The notes: generated from the letters alone by a model not told the origin. A DNA stretch of 64,000 bases from Choanephora cucurbitarum (GCA_025331435.1 JAIWNI010000006.1:485316-549315), one strand, 5' to 3'. Shown: positions 1-11,799, counted from the stretch's first letter. Program-made: numbers and translations.

Positions 1-579
1 CTTGACTCATGATTTGAGGCAATGACTTGCGCATGGTATTCGAAGATAGCATGATAGTGTATAGATTTATAGACAGAAGAAAGAAAAAAAAAGAGAGAGA
101 GAGGAACTAGGAAAGAAAAAGAAAAATTGTTTAAATTTATACTTTAATGATTCATTATGTAAAAGGAAAAGCTGACCCGTGGTCGTCTTGGATCGGCCAT
201 ACAAACCATTCCCCGCTGTTAGCGTCAAACAAAGACAGAAAAAAAGAGTGATGTATTAAGCGATCTAAATTGCTTGATTTCAAATTTATTGTTGTGCACC
301 CTTATTGTAAGCAACACTTGAGGTTTTTCTTTTTTACATTGATTTCTGCATTTACTCTTTTTGTTAAATCAGACTCTTTTTTCTTTCTATTTATACGAAT
401 AGCTTTGTCAAAATTTTAAACAAAAAATTGATTGGTTGATGAGTCATTTGCTGTCTTTTGTGTAGTTGGACATTAGAACACACATATAAGAAATATGATT
501 GGCTTTATCCTCTTTTTATTTAAATGTCAGTAAAAAGGTAAAAAAATTATTCTATTCTAAAGTTTGACCCCCTCAATCT
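1..579. other. Intergenic, AT-rich, no gene recognised
   Basis: I see no coding region here. There are purine and pyrimidine tracts, for example the GA-rich run near 75-120 and T-runs near 320-385. This stretch lies 3' of the decayed DIRS-like element and could contain its terminal repeat, but I could not identify a matching partner. Confidence 0.4.
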
Positions 580-1745
580 TTGAGCAGGGTCAGCACGACC
601 AGTGTCATCATTCAAATCAGTATCAAAATTAATATTAAAGCCAGGAATAATCAGTATATTGATAAATTTAATGCGGGAAAGATGGTCTCTTTGATAATGG
701 CTTTCAAATGTAGTAGGCAAAGATCAATCACCCATGCCGACAATGTCTTCTCTAGGAATGCTAGCCTGCAAAACCAAAGAGTAGACAATAAATCGTAAAG
801 TGATGTCTTTTTCGGCGGTAGAGAGCCAAAAGAGACAATGAATTCATCAAGAGATAATAGATACTGCCAGATTCTCAGAAGGTTGAGTAGAGTCGACGAA
901 GAGCGAATCTATGGCCTCTAAAGATCTAGCGACATGACAGTGCAGAAAGGTAGACACAGGGCACAAAGTTGTGACTGCATGATTCTTCACGACGAAAGAT
1001 TTGATAATACGGCGACGATCTATTTCCTCTTTGGGTCCGTGCACTTTGAAAGACAATGAAGTATTATCTGCGGAAAGGATAATAGATGAGAAAAGGATCC
1101 AATGAAGGTTAGAAGGGCGAATAAATTATACAACACCTAGGATGAATGCAAGCTTAGGTTGCAGAACTGAAAGCTTGAGAGTGCGTGAATCAATGGAAGT
1201 TAGATGATCGAAGGTAGGTCGCAAGTCAATGCTTTTTCTACGAAGGCAAACTGGAGTAGACCAGACGAGATGTGCCGGTTGTGGATAATTGCCGCACGGC
1301 GGGCCATAGGCTGTGAGGTGATGGGAGAAGAATGTGGCTCGAGTCTAGAAGGAGAGGGGGCATTGATAAAGATGCTGTAGTGCCGGAAACCAAAGGGCTG
1401 AAGGCTACCAAGGAGTTATCAAGATTACCTAATAAAGTTTCTCCTTGATATTTTTTAGACATTGGGGAATAAGGTGTCAAGGAGGATTTAAGTATGGGTG
1501 ATTGAACCGATTCCAGAGCAGGGTCAAGGCGTCGGCCCATAGGCCCTTCGGTTGCGGAAACTAAGACACGTATTTTCGCAGTTGGGCTGTCAGTCTGTCC
1601 GCAAACAAATTCACGTCGTTCGAGCTGAATATTCGTTGGATCTGTTGAAAGATCTCTGGTGTCAACATCTAGTTGCTTCTCTGGAAAGGCCGACAAGACT
1701 CATGATCGGCAAGTTTGATTCTGGATTCCTTGGATGTGTGTGAAC
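580..1745 (-). pseudogene. RNase H plus tyrosine recombinase remnant of DIRS-like element
   Basis: The minus strand encodes a retro-integrase remnant. The RNase H part carries NLFADRLTAQL and WADALTLLWNRF, equivalent to the conserved DIRS dLFAsrln...vDAfs..W region. The recombinase part has KLAFILGVV-FIRPSNL around 1150-1100 (the Arg corresponds to the first catalytic Arg of tyrosine recombinases), GPKEEIDRRRIIKS, LCPVSTF, LFVDS near 960-890, and SIPREDIVGMGD-SL near 750-700, the usual position of the C-terminal motif before the catalytic Tyr. In-frame stops occur at several places, including positions where relatives have Trp. Function is certainly lost. Confidence 0.7.
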
Positions 1746-2250
1746 TGAGTCGTAATGCCCCATAAAAACACCACTTCCATAACGTGGTCACCAACGTCAT
1801 TAGAGAAAAAGATTGTGTGCTCCCTTGTTTGTCCATGTATTACAACGAAGTTATGTTATCTGTTTGAGCCAGAACTTACATGTTGTGTACTTGGGAGAAG
1901 GCTTGAAGCGTTAGAAAAGCTGCCTATGGTTCCCGATAATTGATACTCATTTCAGTCTTTTGATGGTCCCAGTGTCCAAAGGTTGTCTTTGTCTGACCAT
2001 TCGGCAGATGGAGGCTGCAACCCCAGCTTTTTTCTTGCTCGCCTCCATATGGATAGCCCGTTGTGGAGCGAATAGCTCCTTTGAAAGATAATGCTGAAAT
2101 TTCTTGTTGAAGTAATTGATGTTGTTGTTGGCTGCGAGGGTGAATTAACTTTGGTTGTATAGTAAGAGGAGATTTTTATAGAAAGTATAAATGGAAGTCG
2201 CATTAACTTACTTGGAGTAACCAACCGCTGATGAGGAGAAGAGTTCATGC
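580..2250 (-). mobile_element. Decayed DIRS-like (tyrosine recombinase) retrotransposon
   Basis: Reading the minus strand from high to low coordinates gives, in order, a fragment resembling the start of a DIRS reverse transcriptase (near 2130-2030, with a KGAIR motif as in ...ellxKGAIrev...), a DIRS-type RNase H segment (about 1670-1340, motifs NLFADRL, FPQPKG, NPP-HLIPQC, PSALWFP), and a tyrosine recombinase (about 1250-640). That order is typical of DIRS-1/Ngaro-type elements. The reading frame is broken by several stops, and most of the reverse transcriptase is missing between about 2030 and 1700. No terminal repeats were identified, so the ends given are only those of recognisable coding similarity. 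This is a dead copy. Confidence 0.7.
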
Positions 2251-2462
2251 TGAATAAAGCCCTGTTGAGGAGATTGTATAATCGTTGGAACTGCTAGAGT
2301 TAGTAGAGTAAAAAGTAGGGCTAATGGTTCAATAATCAAGTTTGATTCCTATTTCATTCATCTGACTAGACAGATTAAGCAAAGGTTGACGACGGTCGTT
2401 CAGCATTTAAAGACAGCGCTGAGTATTATTGTTTTCCACATCCTAACTAATTTGTAGTCGAA

Positions 2463-3256
2463 TTACATCTGATGAACGCAGAGCGTCAGAGAGAAAATAC
2501 TAGAAACTTTTGAATGACATATCCTGTTTAGTTTGTGAACGATGCATCTTGCTAAGGGAGGAGTCTTGGGATCGGTACTGAAGTTCCTCGATACCAGGAT
2601 GTCTGTCAATGATTTTGCGTCTTTCTTCCTCAGGCAAAAAAAGGCTAATAAAGGAGCCTCAGGCGACAAAGCGTTGCTTTAAGGAAATGAGGGGGTCCAA
2701 ATATAGATGGGACGAACATCCCGAGAATGTAGGTGAAGTAATTCAGTGAACTGTAGTTGAGTTGTTTGTGAATCCTTAGTTTTGCGATACTGACTGAGCG
2801 AAGAGAAAAAAAAGAGGATTGAGGGACAGGTCTACCTACTGGTCTATCACTACCAGGAACTCTTTCAATAAAATCTTGAGCCACATTATCTTTCTTAACC
2901 CAATTTTATGTTGCTTGAACATTGATGTTAAGGTAGTTGCCTGCAGCACGAGCACTCGTTCCATTTTTTTTGACAAGAAAAAAACTGCTCCTTCTCAGTA
3001 CCTTTGTAGTGCTTGCTTGCTTAGTTCTCTTGGCTACATGTGTTGGCTCTGCTGAAGCTTTTGTTCTCTCGTTTGCTGGTTTTTCTTGGGGTTTCAGACT
3101 CGTGTAGCTGTTACTATCTGTTATGTATTTTGCAAGATACATATCTTTATCGGCTTTCATTTTGAGCTTCATGACTTCATTACCTTGAATTTCATGCTTG
3201 TTGCGTAAACCATCTTCAAAGACAATGTTGTTCATTTTGCAGAAGACATTGAACAA
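2463..3256 (-). other. Possible gag-like leftover upstream of the DIRS element
   Basis: Minus-strand open frames at 3256-2906, 2884-2645 and 2669-2463 overlap or abut and lie exactly where the gag-like ORF of a DIRS element would be, 5' of the reverse transcriptase fragment. The first encodes a Lys-rich 116-residue segment and the later ones give short basic helices. I recognise no diagnostic gag motif, so assignment to the element rests on position only. It could equally be unrelated non-coding DNA. Confidence 0.25.
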
Positions 3257-6200
3257 AATACGCTAGCTTATGCGCCAAACTTTTGTTTTATATTGCATAA
3301 TCTATTTTTCTGAAAGTGAGCAACTTTTTTTCCTTGAAAATACCCAACATTTTGTTAAAATATAAAACATGAGAATGATGATACAAGAAAACTGTTTCAT
3401 AAGGCCAAGAACGACAGATGTTTTCGCTCCAATAAACGTTTCGTTTTTGTATGTGTATCACAAGTTAGCTATTTAAAAGAGATGGTTTGTCTTGTTAAAG
3501 AACTCATTTCTTTTAGACTGCGATACTATAAATTGTATACATAAGTTTTAAACAGAAAACATAACACTAATATCCACTTTAAGTGCATGAGAATGATTGG
3601 AAATAAAGTAAATAAACAATTCACAATAGATAAACATATGTGCATCCACAGCAGTATAGAACAGAAAGAAACTTCTATGATACTAATTAAACTGATTGTT
3701 TGTTTGCTGTTTGTCTTTCTTCTTTGAAAAAGTCTGAGCTTTTGGTTGGTTGGTTGGCTGTTAAATTATGTTTATTTGACGCTGCTCATCAGCCAATGCA
3801 TAGGTGTGTTTGATATAATCAACTTTCGGTCAGAAAAGTGATATAAAGTGAGGTAAGATAGGCGACATTATTAAGGAGGTGCTAAAAAAAACAAGTGCTT
3901 TTCAAAACGTTACTGAGGCCTAGCTACTGAGTTGATCCCTTTTCCTCCTAATTGCTTGGATTAAAATGGAGAGATCGGCAACTAATAAGTAACAGTGCAG
4001 TTTTTGTTTCTCCCATTTAAACAGTCTCAGTGGGAAATGAGCCCAAGGTTTTATATCCTTATAGTATATCGTTTTCTCAGAAAGAATAAACATACGTACC
4101 TTCAATCAAAACAATGTCACATTCTAGAGAGCAATACAGGTTATTTCTTCTGTTAAAAAATAAAAGCGACATGGAAACGATTGATATTATCAAGTGTGAG
4201 GACAATTTCGAAGGGGATTTGTTTGACTAACCAAACTAGTATTTTTCCTTTTGCGTCCCTTATACATACTCTCACACCTTACTCTTTCATGTTAATGTGA
4301 ACATAAATATGAGAAATCAAATATCTGAACAAAATACTTGACGTATAGAATCTGTTTTATATAAAAGATTTAGACATATGACTCAAGAATTAAAACATAT
4401 ATGGATTTTACCTTTGTAGAAGCTATTTTGCTTTATGCTTATCTTCAATTATACTTTGAATGTTCTCATCAGACTCAGTAATATCTAGAACATTAACAAC
4501 TGTGCCAAAAAGTATTCTTGCATACTTATATTTTCTTTCGTATATATCTCAAGGATGCCTTACAGCTAATGATACAAATCGAACAGTCTTACTGACTCTT
4601 GAGTTAAGCTTTTTTTGTCCGTTATAGCAGCAAATCAAATGCTAGCTAAAAAAGAATGTTTAAATTGTACGTCTTGTAAATCAAGCCCCTTAAGTGATAT
4701 AAGTAGTAGAAAAGCATATATAGCCTTTAGGTGTGAATTCCGCAGTATTACATGGGGTTGTTAATTGGATGTTGTCGACAGCATCAATTATGTTTTCACT
4801 TACAAACAAATCACAGAAACAAAACATTGTCGAATGTTCAAAAAAATCCATTCGGCATGACTAAGTGACATAACGATGCTTTCTGTGATTGCGAGTGTAT
4901 TCCAAGTAAGATACAAACAAAACACACTAACGCTCTTGTTCGTCTAAACACGACGATGCTATATATATAACAGTAATAGTTTTGATACAATACCTTTTTC
5001 CTGTTGTTGTTACTCAATCTAATAAAATGCAAACATACTAATTATTCTTAGAGCATATGTACTTTTTTCAAATGATATGCGTGTGCATATCATAGAAATC
5101 AGAAAAATATAAGAGCTCTTTTTTTTTGCCAAGAAATTAGCGCATTGCATCACTCATTCCTGTTAGATATCGTTGGTATCAATAAAGTAAGCTATTAGAC
5201 ATTTAAGGTCCTTTTGTATTTTGCTTGGTTCCTGATGATATGTATTTCCGAGTATTGGTCATTTTTCATTAATTCTGGAGGACTTCTTTTTTACTTTGTA
5301 TCAGTGTAAGTGGGCTGATGACATAGGTAGCTGGTTTTAGGACATCATTCCCGTTTTTCGTGTATAACAAAAAGAAAAGATCAAGTTAAGATTGCGTTTC
5401 GATATGTCTATGGTGGGCATAAAATCAAGCCGAAAAATGCTAATTGCTTGAATCATTAACAACATTCCTGTATAGTACTGTAGAAACAACGTCTACTTCG
5501 ACTCAAGTAACACACCTATAGGCAATACGCATATTGTTAACTCAGATCTATCTAAAAAAGTCAAGTCTCTTATTAACTTTCTAAAGCAACAGAAATGATT
5601 TTGGCGTAACATAAAAACGATTGTGGCTCGTATCTATCATAACATTCGTTGTGCAGTACGGAAAGCTCATCCAAAAGAGAGGCTGAAATTAGCAGATTGA
5701 GGAGCTAGACAAACAAGATGTTTAGCAAAAAGATTTGCTCTTTCGGTCTTAATTAAGAAAGCGAAGATGTCTCAACATACAAAATGACAAAAGGTTTGGG
5801 CTGCTATCATTGCTCGCTTTGTTAATAATACTTAAACGACTGTGTGTATTTTTACGCAAGGGTGCTATTTCACCAAAAAAAAAAGCTTTTAATAACACTT
5901 CAAAAACCAGTAGGTTAAATTTACAAAAAGCTAAATCTTTGCTTTTGGAGATAGCAAACTCCGTTCAAGGACACTGTTACTTTTGCTGAATAATCTATAG
6001 TTCGTCAAGAACTTTCAAGTCACAATTGAATAGAAAGGCCATAAAAAATGGGAAGATTTGATAAGAGAGAAGATAGTTTTTTGACTGTATTTAGCATGAC
6101 AACCGTCTGTGCGCATAGCCAAAGCAAAAAGAAAAAACGGAAACAAACAAAGAAAAAGTATGAGTTAAAAAAGGAAAATGGAGCCCAAAACAAGAGAGCA

Positions 6201-6328
6201 AGTAACATTGCTGTATTTTATATAAACATACATGCATTTATATACATCTATATATCTCATACATATGGAATAATTAGTTCATTTATAGAAAATCGATAAA
6301 TAAAAGGAGGTTGGAAAAAAGGGAGGGT
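3257..6328. other. 3-kb gene-poor AT-rich region
   Basis: No open frame here has a recognisable motif, and the longest are 60-83 codons, consistent with chance. The region contains homopolymer tracts, a short TTGG/GGTT microsatellite near 3737-3755 and A-rich runs near 5870-5885. I see no terminal repeats, tRNA-like hairpins or conserved coding fragments. It may be old repeat debris between the DIRS relic and the AT-hook gene. Confidence 0.4.
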
Positions 6329-6880
6329 TTACAAAGACTTTTCTTTGATTTTCTTATTGGTATAATGATGGATTGTTGGATCACGCCAGACGAAGCACAA
6401 GTTGCCAGCCAGTTGTGTTTTGGGTTTCCTGCCTCTTCTCCTTTTTGGTGTACTACTACTACACACATCAGAATTGTTTTTTTCTTGCCATTGCAACACT
6501 ACAAAATCTTCAAACGTATGGTCTTCACCAACAGTTGTTTGGGGATGAGTAGCAGCACATATTGTAGGTGTAGTGAATGTAAATTGTTCTTTCTTCTCTC
6601 TCCTGTTGTTTGGAGGGCGGCCTCTTTTTCGTTTGATGGGATTTTCTAGTTCCTCGTTATCAGATAGCAGTAATGGACTTAGCAACGGAGATATTAGCGG
6701 TGAGGAGGCAGAAGAAGAGTAGGAAGCGAATGACAATGTAGGTGAGAGCATATGAAGTGAAGGTACTAGATGATTGACTTCTTGTAAAAGTGTGCTGACA
6801 GGTGGCAATGTTATATTTAATTGATTGACTGCTTTGGGCGAAGGCGGATGGACTAGAAATTCAATTGTTGGTATTGACAT
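6329..6880 (-). CDS. Small AT-hook DNA-binding protein
   Basis: Single open frame of 183 residues starting at the ATG at 6880. It contains two canonical AT-hooks: KRKRGRPP at about residues 83-90 and KRRRGRKP at about 146-153. The GRP core of the first is perfect and the second has the variant GRK. Between and before them are Ser/Pro/Leu-rich stretches without other domains. AT-hooks bind the minor groove of AT-rich DNA, so a chromatin or transcription role is inferred. The C-terminus after the second hook is short and could be altered by an unrecognised 3' intron. The product is not assignable to a named orthologue. It is transcribed away from the neighbouring gene at 7151, with about 270 bp between the two starts. 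Confidence 0.65.
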   Translation of the reverse strand: MSIPTIEFLVHPPSPKAVNQLNITLPPVSTLLQEVNHLVPSLHMLSPTLSFASYSSSASSPLISPLLSPLLLSDNEELENPIKRKRGRPPNNRREKKEQFTFTTPTICAATHPQTTVGEDHTFEDFVVLQWQEKNNSDVCSSSTPKRRRGRKPKTQLAGNLCFVWRDPTIHHYTNKKIKEKSL

Positions 6881-7150
6881 GCAAAATACAAATTAGAGGC
6901 GAAAGAGAAAGAAACTTAAACAAGAGATGTTGCTCAAATACAGAAAGCACTTTTTATACCCGGTTTGGATAATATCAATCGGATTTAGAAAATGCATTAA
7001 CTAAAGATAGGCTGCTGCATGCCATTTTTCAAGTCACACAAGCTTTTCTTTTTCTCTGAAAGAAAAAAATACTAATTTCTTTCTCTTGAGCAATGTCAAT
7101 GTGAGTTTCTTTAAAAATATCTATTAAATCATATTTCTTGTTTGATAACC

Positions 7151-8575
7151 ATGAAATCAAGCAAACAAATTCACAAGGAAGAGTTTGAAAAAACAGTGGA
7201 GAATTATCAACTTCGTGAGCTAGAAGAAACCTGCAAAACAATAGCAGGGAGTGAGTCGCTCTTTAATGAGTTGGGCTTAACGTGCTTGAACTATGTGTTA
7301 AACACTAACAGAATGACATGCAAAAAGAAGCTGGAGTGGATAAATACCATCTATCAACCATGTATGACAAACGAGACTACAAAGCAGCGTGTTTTATCAT
7401 TTATGCTCTCTCTAAGATATGAGCAACAAGACTTAATGGATGTCGAGCTATATCAACTTTTGATCGCAACATTTCGTAAGATTACGCCTCTAACTATAGA
7501 ACTATGGGAACATGTGCTTGCTCCCTTTATGGAGAAGACAAGATTGCAAGTATTTTAGCTGCATCTGGCCTATAAGTCACCTTATAAATTCTCCTTTCAT
7601 AGGCGCGAAGCATTTAATGATTTAATTGACAACTATGTATATGATCCCAGTGCCTATCCTAGTATAGAAACACATGACGATTTGGCTATTATTTCAAGGT
7701 GAAGGAGAAAGTGTTAGTGTGCATAAACCCTTCTTGAGTTTGTCAATTAACCTAGTTCAATTAGCCTAAAACTGTTTAATATTTTATGTGACTCAGAGTT
7801 GCGAACATTGACCTGCAAACAGAAACTAGAGTTCGCATTCTCAGACGCTTTTAATGGATATATTGTTTACGTACACAATTCAACTCACCGAAGAAAATTT
7901 GCAGCAGACGTGCTTTTTATCGAGAACCAGTTTGAGGTAATTCAGAGTGCGTGTAATGTTATCCAGCTCACTCAACTTGCTTTTTTAAACCATAAAGGAG
8001 CTTATATGGGATATACCAACACAGACATACCAGCTTATGCCAGACATCCATTTCGATACCTATGAAGCGTTTGACACAGTATTAAAAGAATGCGTGTATT
8101 TGTTGGGAACATGTCATCCTTCGTATATACCAACTATTACATTTGCTCTAATTCAGTTATTTGAATATGCCAAAACTCATTATAGTACAGAGGTAAAAGT
8201 AAAATCAGTTCGAAAAAAGAAAGTGTGAAAGACTCAGCTTTTATATCATTTTAGACTATCCACACTACGAGTGAGTTCTGTCAGATGGGTTTCTTTGAGC
8301 ATTTTAGGCAGCTATTAAGAGAAGGCACCTTTATATTGTATCCAAAAACTACCTATAAGAGACTGTTTAGAATAGCCGCTTCTTATATGCTATTTCAACA
8401 TGTGCTTTCTCCTTGGCCTCACGCAGCACTTCCTCTTTCCATATGGGATCAGTATTCTCAATTTCGAACCATCTTTATTTCTTCTTTGAATCAACATGAC
8501 AGTCAAACAGAAAAGAAGATGGGTACACTTGTTGAAAGAGTGATTTTCACTTGTGCTAATTCAAACTGTAACTAA
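7151..8575 (+). pseudogene. Unrecognised four-exon gene with an in-frame TAG
   Basis: Four exons can be joined in one frame: 7151-7698, 7765-7936 (7756 is an alternative acceptor), 8034-8192 and 8255-8575, with donors GTGAAG, GTAATT and GTAAAA and matching AG acceptors. The join gives 400 codons. The first exon begins with ATG at 7151 and reads MKSSKQIHKEEF. It carries an in-frame TAG at 7556-7558, codon 136, yet the same frame stays open for 46 further codons to the next good donor. Possible explanations are a nonsense mutation, a sequencing error, or a very small 27-nt intron (7550-7576, GT...AG, frame-preserving). The product is helical, rich in Leu, Lys and Glu, and matches no family I recognise. 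It lies tail to tail with the protease gene; the two stop codons overlap at 8572-8575. Confidence 0.5.
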
Positions 8576-10123
8576 AGCTTGTCTTCGGGATAATTGCTGT
8601 CTCTTATAGTGTTCAAATAAACGCCATCCAACTTTACTTGATACTGTTTTGAAGTTCGATCATATGGGTCCAAGATATTAGAAAGCCCCAAGTGCCAGGA
8701 CTCTTTGAATGAGCCATACATATCATACCCGTTCTTGTTCCAACAAGCAGCTTGCCCTCCATGAAGCTGGCCTACAATACGATGGTGAGGATCAAATAAG
8801 GGCGAGCCTGAACTACCTGATTCAGTGGTTCCACGAGTCCATCTTTCAACTTTCCAATGGCTCTTTTTTGGACACTCGTCCCAGCATGAAGGTTTAAGCG
8901 AGTTGTTGTAGATTGATAGTTTTTTCACATCACCTTGAGGATGATGGATGCCAATCAACGGCCAGTCAGGTTTCTCCTCTGTTGTCCATCCGGCAAGATA
9001 TACGTTGCACTCTTCTGGAATGCGCTCCCTCAATTCGAAAATAGCATAATCAGATATACTTGAGCTATCTATAGATGATATGAAAAGAAAAGTTCAACGG
9101 TATTTACTATAGAAGCAAAAATGTAGCTGTATCAGCTCTTACTCAGCAAAACCAGGCTACGAAGCGTTTTCGATCTTCTCTTAAATTTACTTGATGATCT
9201 ACATGATTTTTCCTGATAGTTTAGCAGCACCATATCCGTCATTGAAGCCGTTGTATCAGTAATACAATGCTTTGCCTATCAAAAAGTATCAACCTGGTCT
9301 CTTCTTTTCTTTATTCTTCGTTCAGCTTACTGTTAGGAAAAGTTGTCTTCCATCTTGTTCGATGTTATTAATAAATGCACCTGTACAATATCGTTGATTC
9401 CCATGCGTTAGTAATATAGCGATAGAGCTAGCTTGCTTTGACCAATGTAAGCCTATAGCATCACATGCATAATCAATGTTACATGTGCCTGCTTTATTCG
9501 ATCTCAAAGTCGAAATCACTTTTTGATTGGATTCGTAAAGAGAAAGAGTATTTAAGAAGGGTATAGGCAAGTGCCCATAGACAACATGAGCGATATGTAA
9601 ATAAGGTGGCAGTTGGTGAGGATAAGACTTATAAACAACATAAAGCGTATCTCCATCCATGGGCTGTGTAGCAAGCCGAGTTAAACTTGCATTTGAGAAT
9701 CGACTCAGAGACTGCCTGAAGTAGTTGTAGTTATATTCCGTGAAATTTTTAAACATACAGAACTAGACTGACCTGTACTTTTTCATTTCTGTCCATAATA
9801 TACACTGTTGCACCTAGCGGTACCTGCCATTTGTCGAAGATAAGACTCAAAGACAGTGCACCCGGACTATGAATTTTAATTTTCCATTGCCACGTTGAGT
9901 GATCGGCTATTGCACTAGAAGGTAAAGGGCGGACATAAACAGATGTGGGTATAGAAATGCCAAAATCATAAGGTTTGGCGGATGTTTCATGATAATTCAA
10001 CAGGCTTGAAGGTCGTGACACGATGTATGTTGATATATTATTGGGTACATGGTTGAAAGCAAACGACTGCTGACTCGCAAGCGTAGATGTCACGAAAACA
10101 AACAAACAGCACAAGTAAATCAT
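8572..10123 (-). CDS. Secreted lysyl-endopeptidase-like serine protease
   Basis: Four exons (10123-9759, 9715-9331, 9275-9143, 9068-8572) encode 459 residues. The first about 18 residues form a signal peptide (MIYLCCLFVFVTSTLAS), so the enzyme is probably secreted or vacuolar. The chymotrypsin-fold triad is visible: His in LTAKHC (about residue 253), Asp in SDYAIFEL (about 301) and Ser in GSSGSPLF (about 381), followed by RIVGQLHGG. This last pattern matches bacterial lysyl endopeptidases (Achromobacter protease I type) better than ordinary trypsins. The region before the triad, about 230 residues, resembles the N-terminal prodomain of such enzymes. The start at 10123 was chosen over an upstream in-frame ATG because it is followed directly by the signal peptide. 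Introns are 43, 55 and 74 nt. Lys specificity is inferred from family resemblance, not shown. Confidence 0.8.
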
Positions 10124-10610
10124 TCTTTGCAATACAAGAGAATTAAAGAAAAAAAAAAAGACAAAACGCTCAAAAAGAACATAAAAGAAAGAAAAAAAGC
10201 AAGTACAAGGTGATACCAAAGACATACAACTCAACATTTTCTAATCTCAGGTTTAGTTAAACTTTATTCCAATCAATAGCTAAACCAAGCAGCCTCTCAA
10301 TATAAATCAATAAGCCAGTTTGATATACTCTAATGTACTTATTCTTCATGAGGCAAATGTACAGATTTTTGCTTTATTTACAACACAATAATCGCTTGAT
10401 TTAAGAGTACGCTTGCCTGAAGAGCGTCAATCCTTTAGAATGAAAGACACATTATGCACTAAAATGTCAATTTATTTAAGAGTGTACTTAAAACAACAAT
10501 AAATATCGATACTCTAAATACAGTCGACAAAAAAAGGGTTAGCCAATGAAAATGGGTCATCAATACAGAAATATAATGAGGATTGACCAAATTCTCTCTT
10601 CTTTTTCCCT
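10124..10610. promoter_or_regulatory. Upstream region of the protease gene
   Basis: This non-coding stretch lies 5' of the protease start (minus strand) and ends near the start of the Tc1-like relic. Next to the ATG there is a long pyrimidine tract on the minus strand (about 10140-10200), a common feature in front of fungal start codons. No specific binding site can be supported. Confidence 0.3.
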
Positions 10611-11760
10611 TCTTAAACTTTTTCATATTGCTTAACATGAATGAAGAATACACAATTTGTTGCAAGAGTTTGAGAATATGTCTATCAGTGAAGCGAGTAG
10701 AAAGGTAGGGCTCTCTCCTAGTCAACAGCTATTCATGAAATTAAGCAATGAAATTAAACGATAAGCGAAATAGCTGAAAAAGGGTTTCCTGATTCTACAG
10801 TACTAATCCGCAATAACGAAATCAAAATTGCAAGGTGTTGATACCGTACAAGCCTGAGAATGTACTCAAGTTAGGTATAAAATTTTTGCATCATATTGTT
10901 GATTTAAACATTAATAGGTGATGACGAAATTCTCGCCATAACGGACAACTTTTCGTCCATATGAAATTCCTTTATTGCGGCGTAGCACTGTATCACGATC
11001 AAAGAAGGAAAGGGACGACCCCATACTCAAAGACAAACATACTGTATTCATCTTTGAGCTGCTGGCCAATGAGGCAACATTGACAGCTGAAGCCGTTACA
11101 GACCACCTATCAAAAGAATTTAGAGGTATACAAATCAACCCCAAATTAGTGAAGAAGAAGTGCCACCTAATCTCTAAGCGTATCGTTCATAAATATTATG
11201 GCAAGAACAAGGATAAAAATGTTGCCAAAAGACGAGATGCGGTAGCATACTGGGTTAGCCAGACCATAGACTTTATGAATGAGTGCGTATTTTTGGATGA
11301 AGCTGGCTTTAACAGGAGTATGCTTCACTCGTATGGATGGTCTGAGGCTGGAACACTTTACAAAATTGATGTTCAAATGAAGAGAGCAAATGTCAGCATC
11401 TTAGGTGTTATTTGTAGAAGTGGTTTTATCACATTATTCAGAAAAAGAAGCTGTGCTTAGTGCTTAGAGTAGAAAGCGAACTCAAACTAGCGAGAAATTT
11501 CAAACCTTCCCAAGAGAAAAGGTAATCGCCAGCAGTAACTTCCTTGAATACGTAATTCAGGTACTCCACGAGACTGGATTTGTAACACAAGCTACAAATG
11601 TCTCTAGTTCTTGAAGATACATCCATTCAAAAGGCTGCACTTATTGAAGATTAGATTGGTCGATTAGTAAACCCTTTTTCTTTTTTAATCTGAGTGAAGA
11701 GATTTGGTCTAAGCTGAAGGCTACTGTAAGTAACGATTAAAGGTGATACGTCTTCAAGTT
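10611..11760 (+). pseudogene. Degenerate Tc1/mariner-type transposase
   Basis: Plus-strand fragments in different frames line up with a Tc1-like transposase. A helix-turn-helix-like segment SISEASRKVGLSPSQQ is at about 10680-10725. The first catalytic Asp region, VFLDEAGFNRSM followed by YGWSEAG, is at about 11288-11350. The second, LEDTSIQKAA, is near 11610-11640. The terminal NLSEEIWSKLKA, equivalent to the conserved lNPiE..W..lK segment, is near 11688-11720. Frameshifts and stops separate these parts, so no active enzyme is made. No terminal inverted repeats were found for this copy. Confidence 0.75.
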
Positions 11761-11799
11761 GCAACCCATTTTCAAAAACCGGTTCCCTAAATTTTGTTC

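Noticed and set aside
1238..1696. 152-codon minus-strand frame as a gene
   Set aside because: It is a shifted frame of the DIRS RNase H remnant; the neighbouring frame carries the recognisable motifs.
10459..10725. 88-codon minus-strand frame
   Set aside because: It has no motif, and its upstream half overlaps the plus-strand transposase HTH region of the Tc1 relic.
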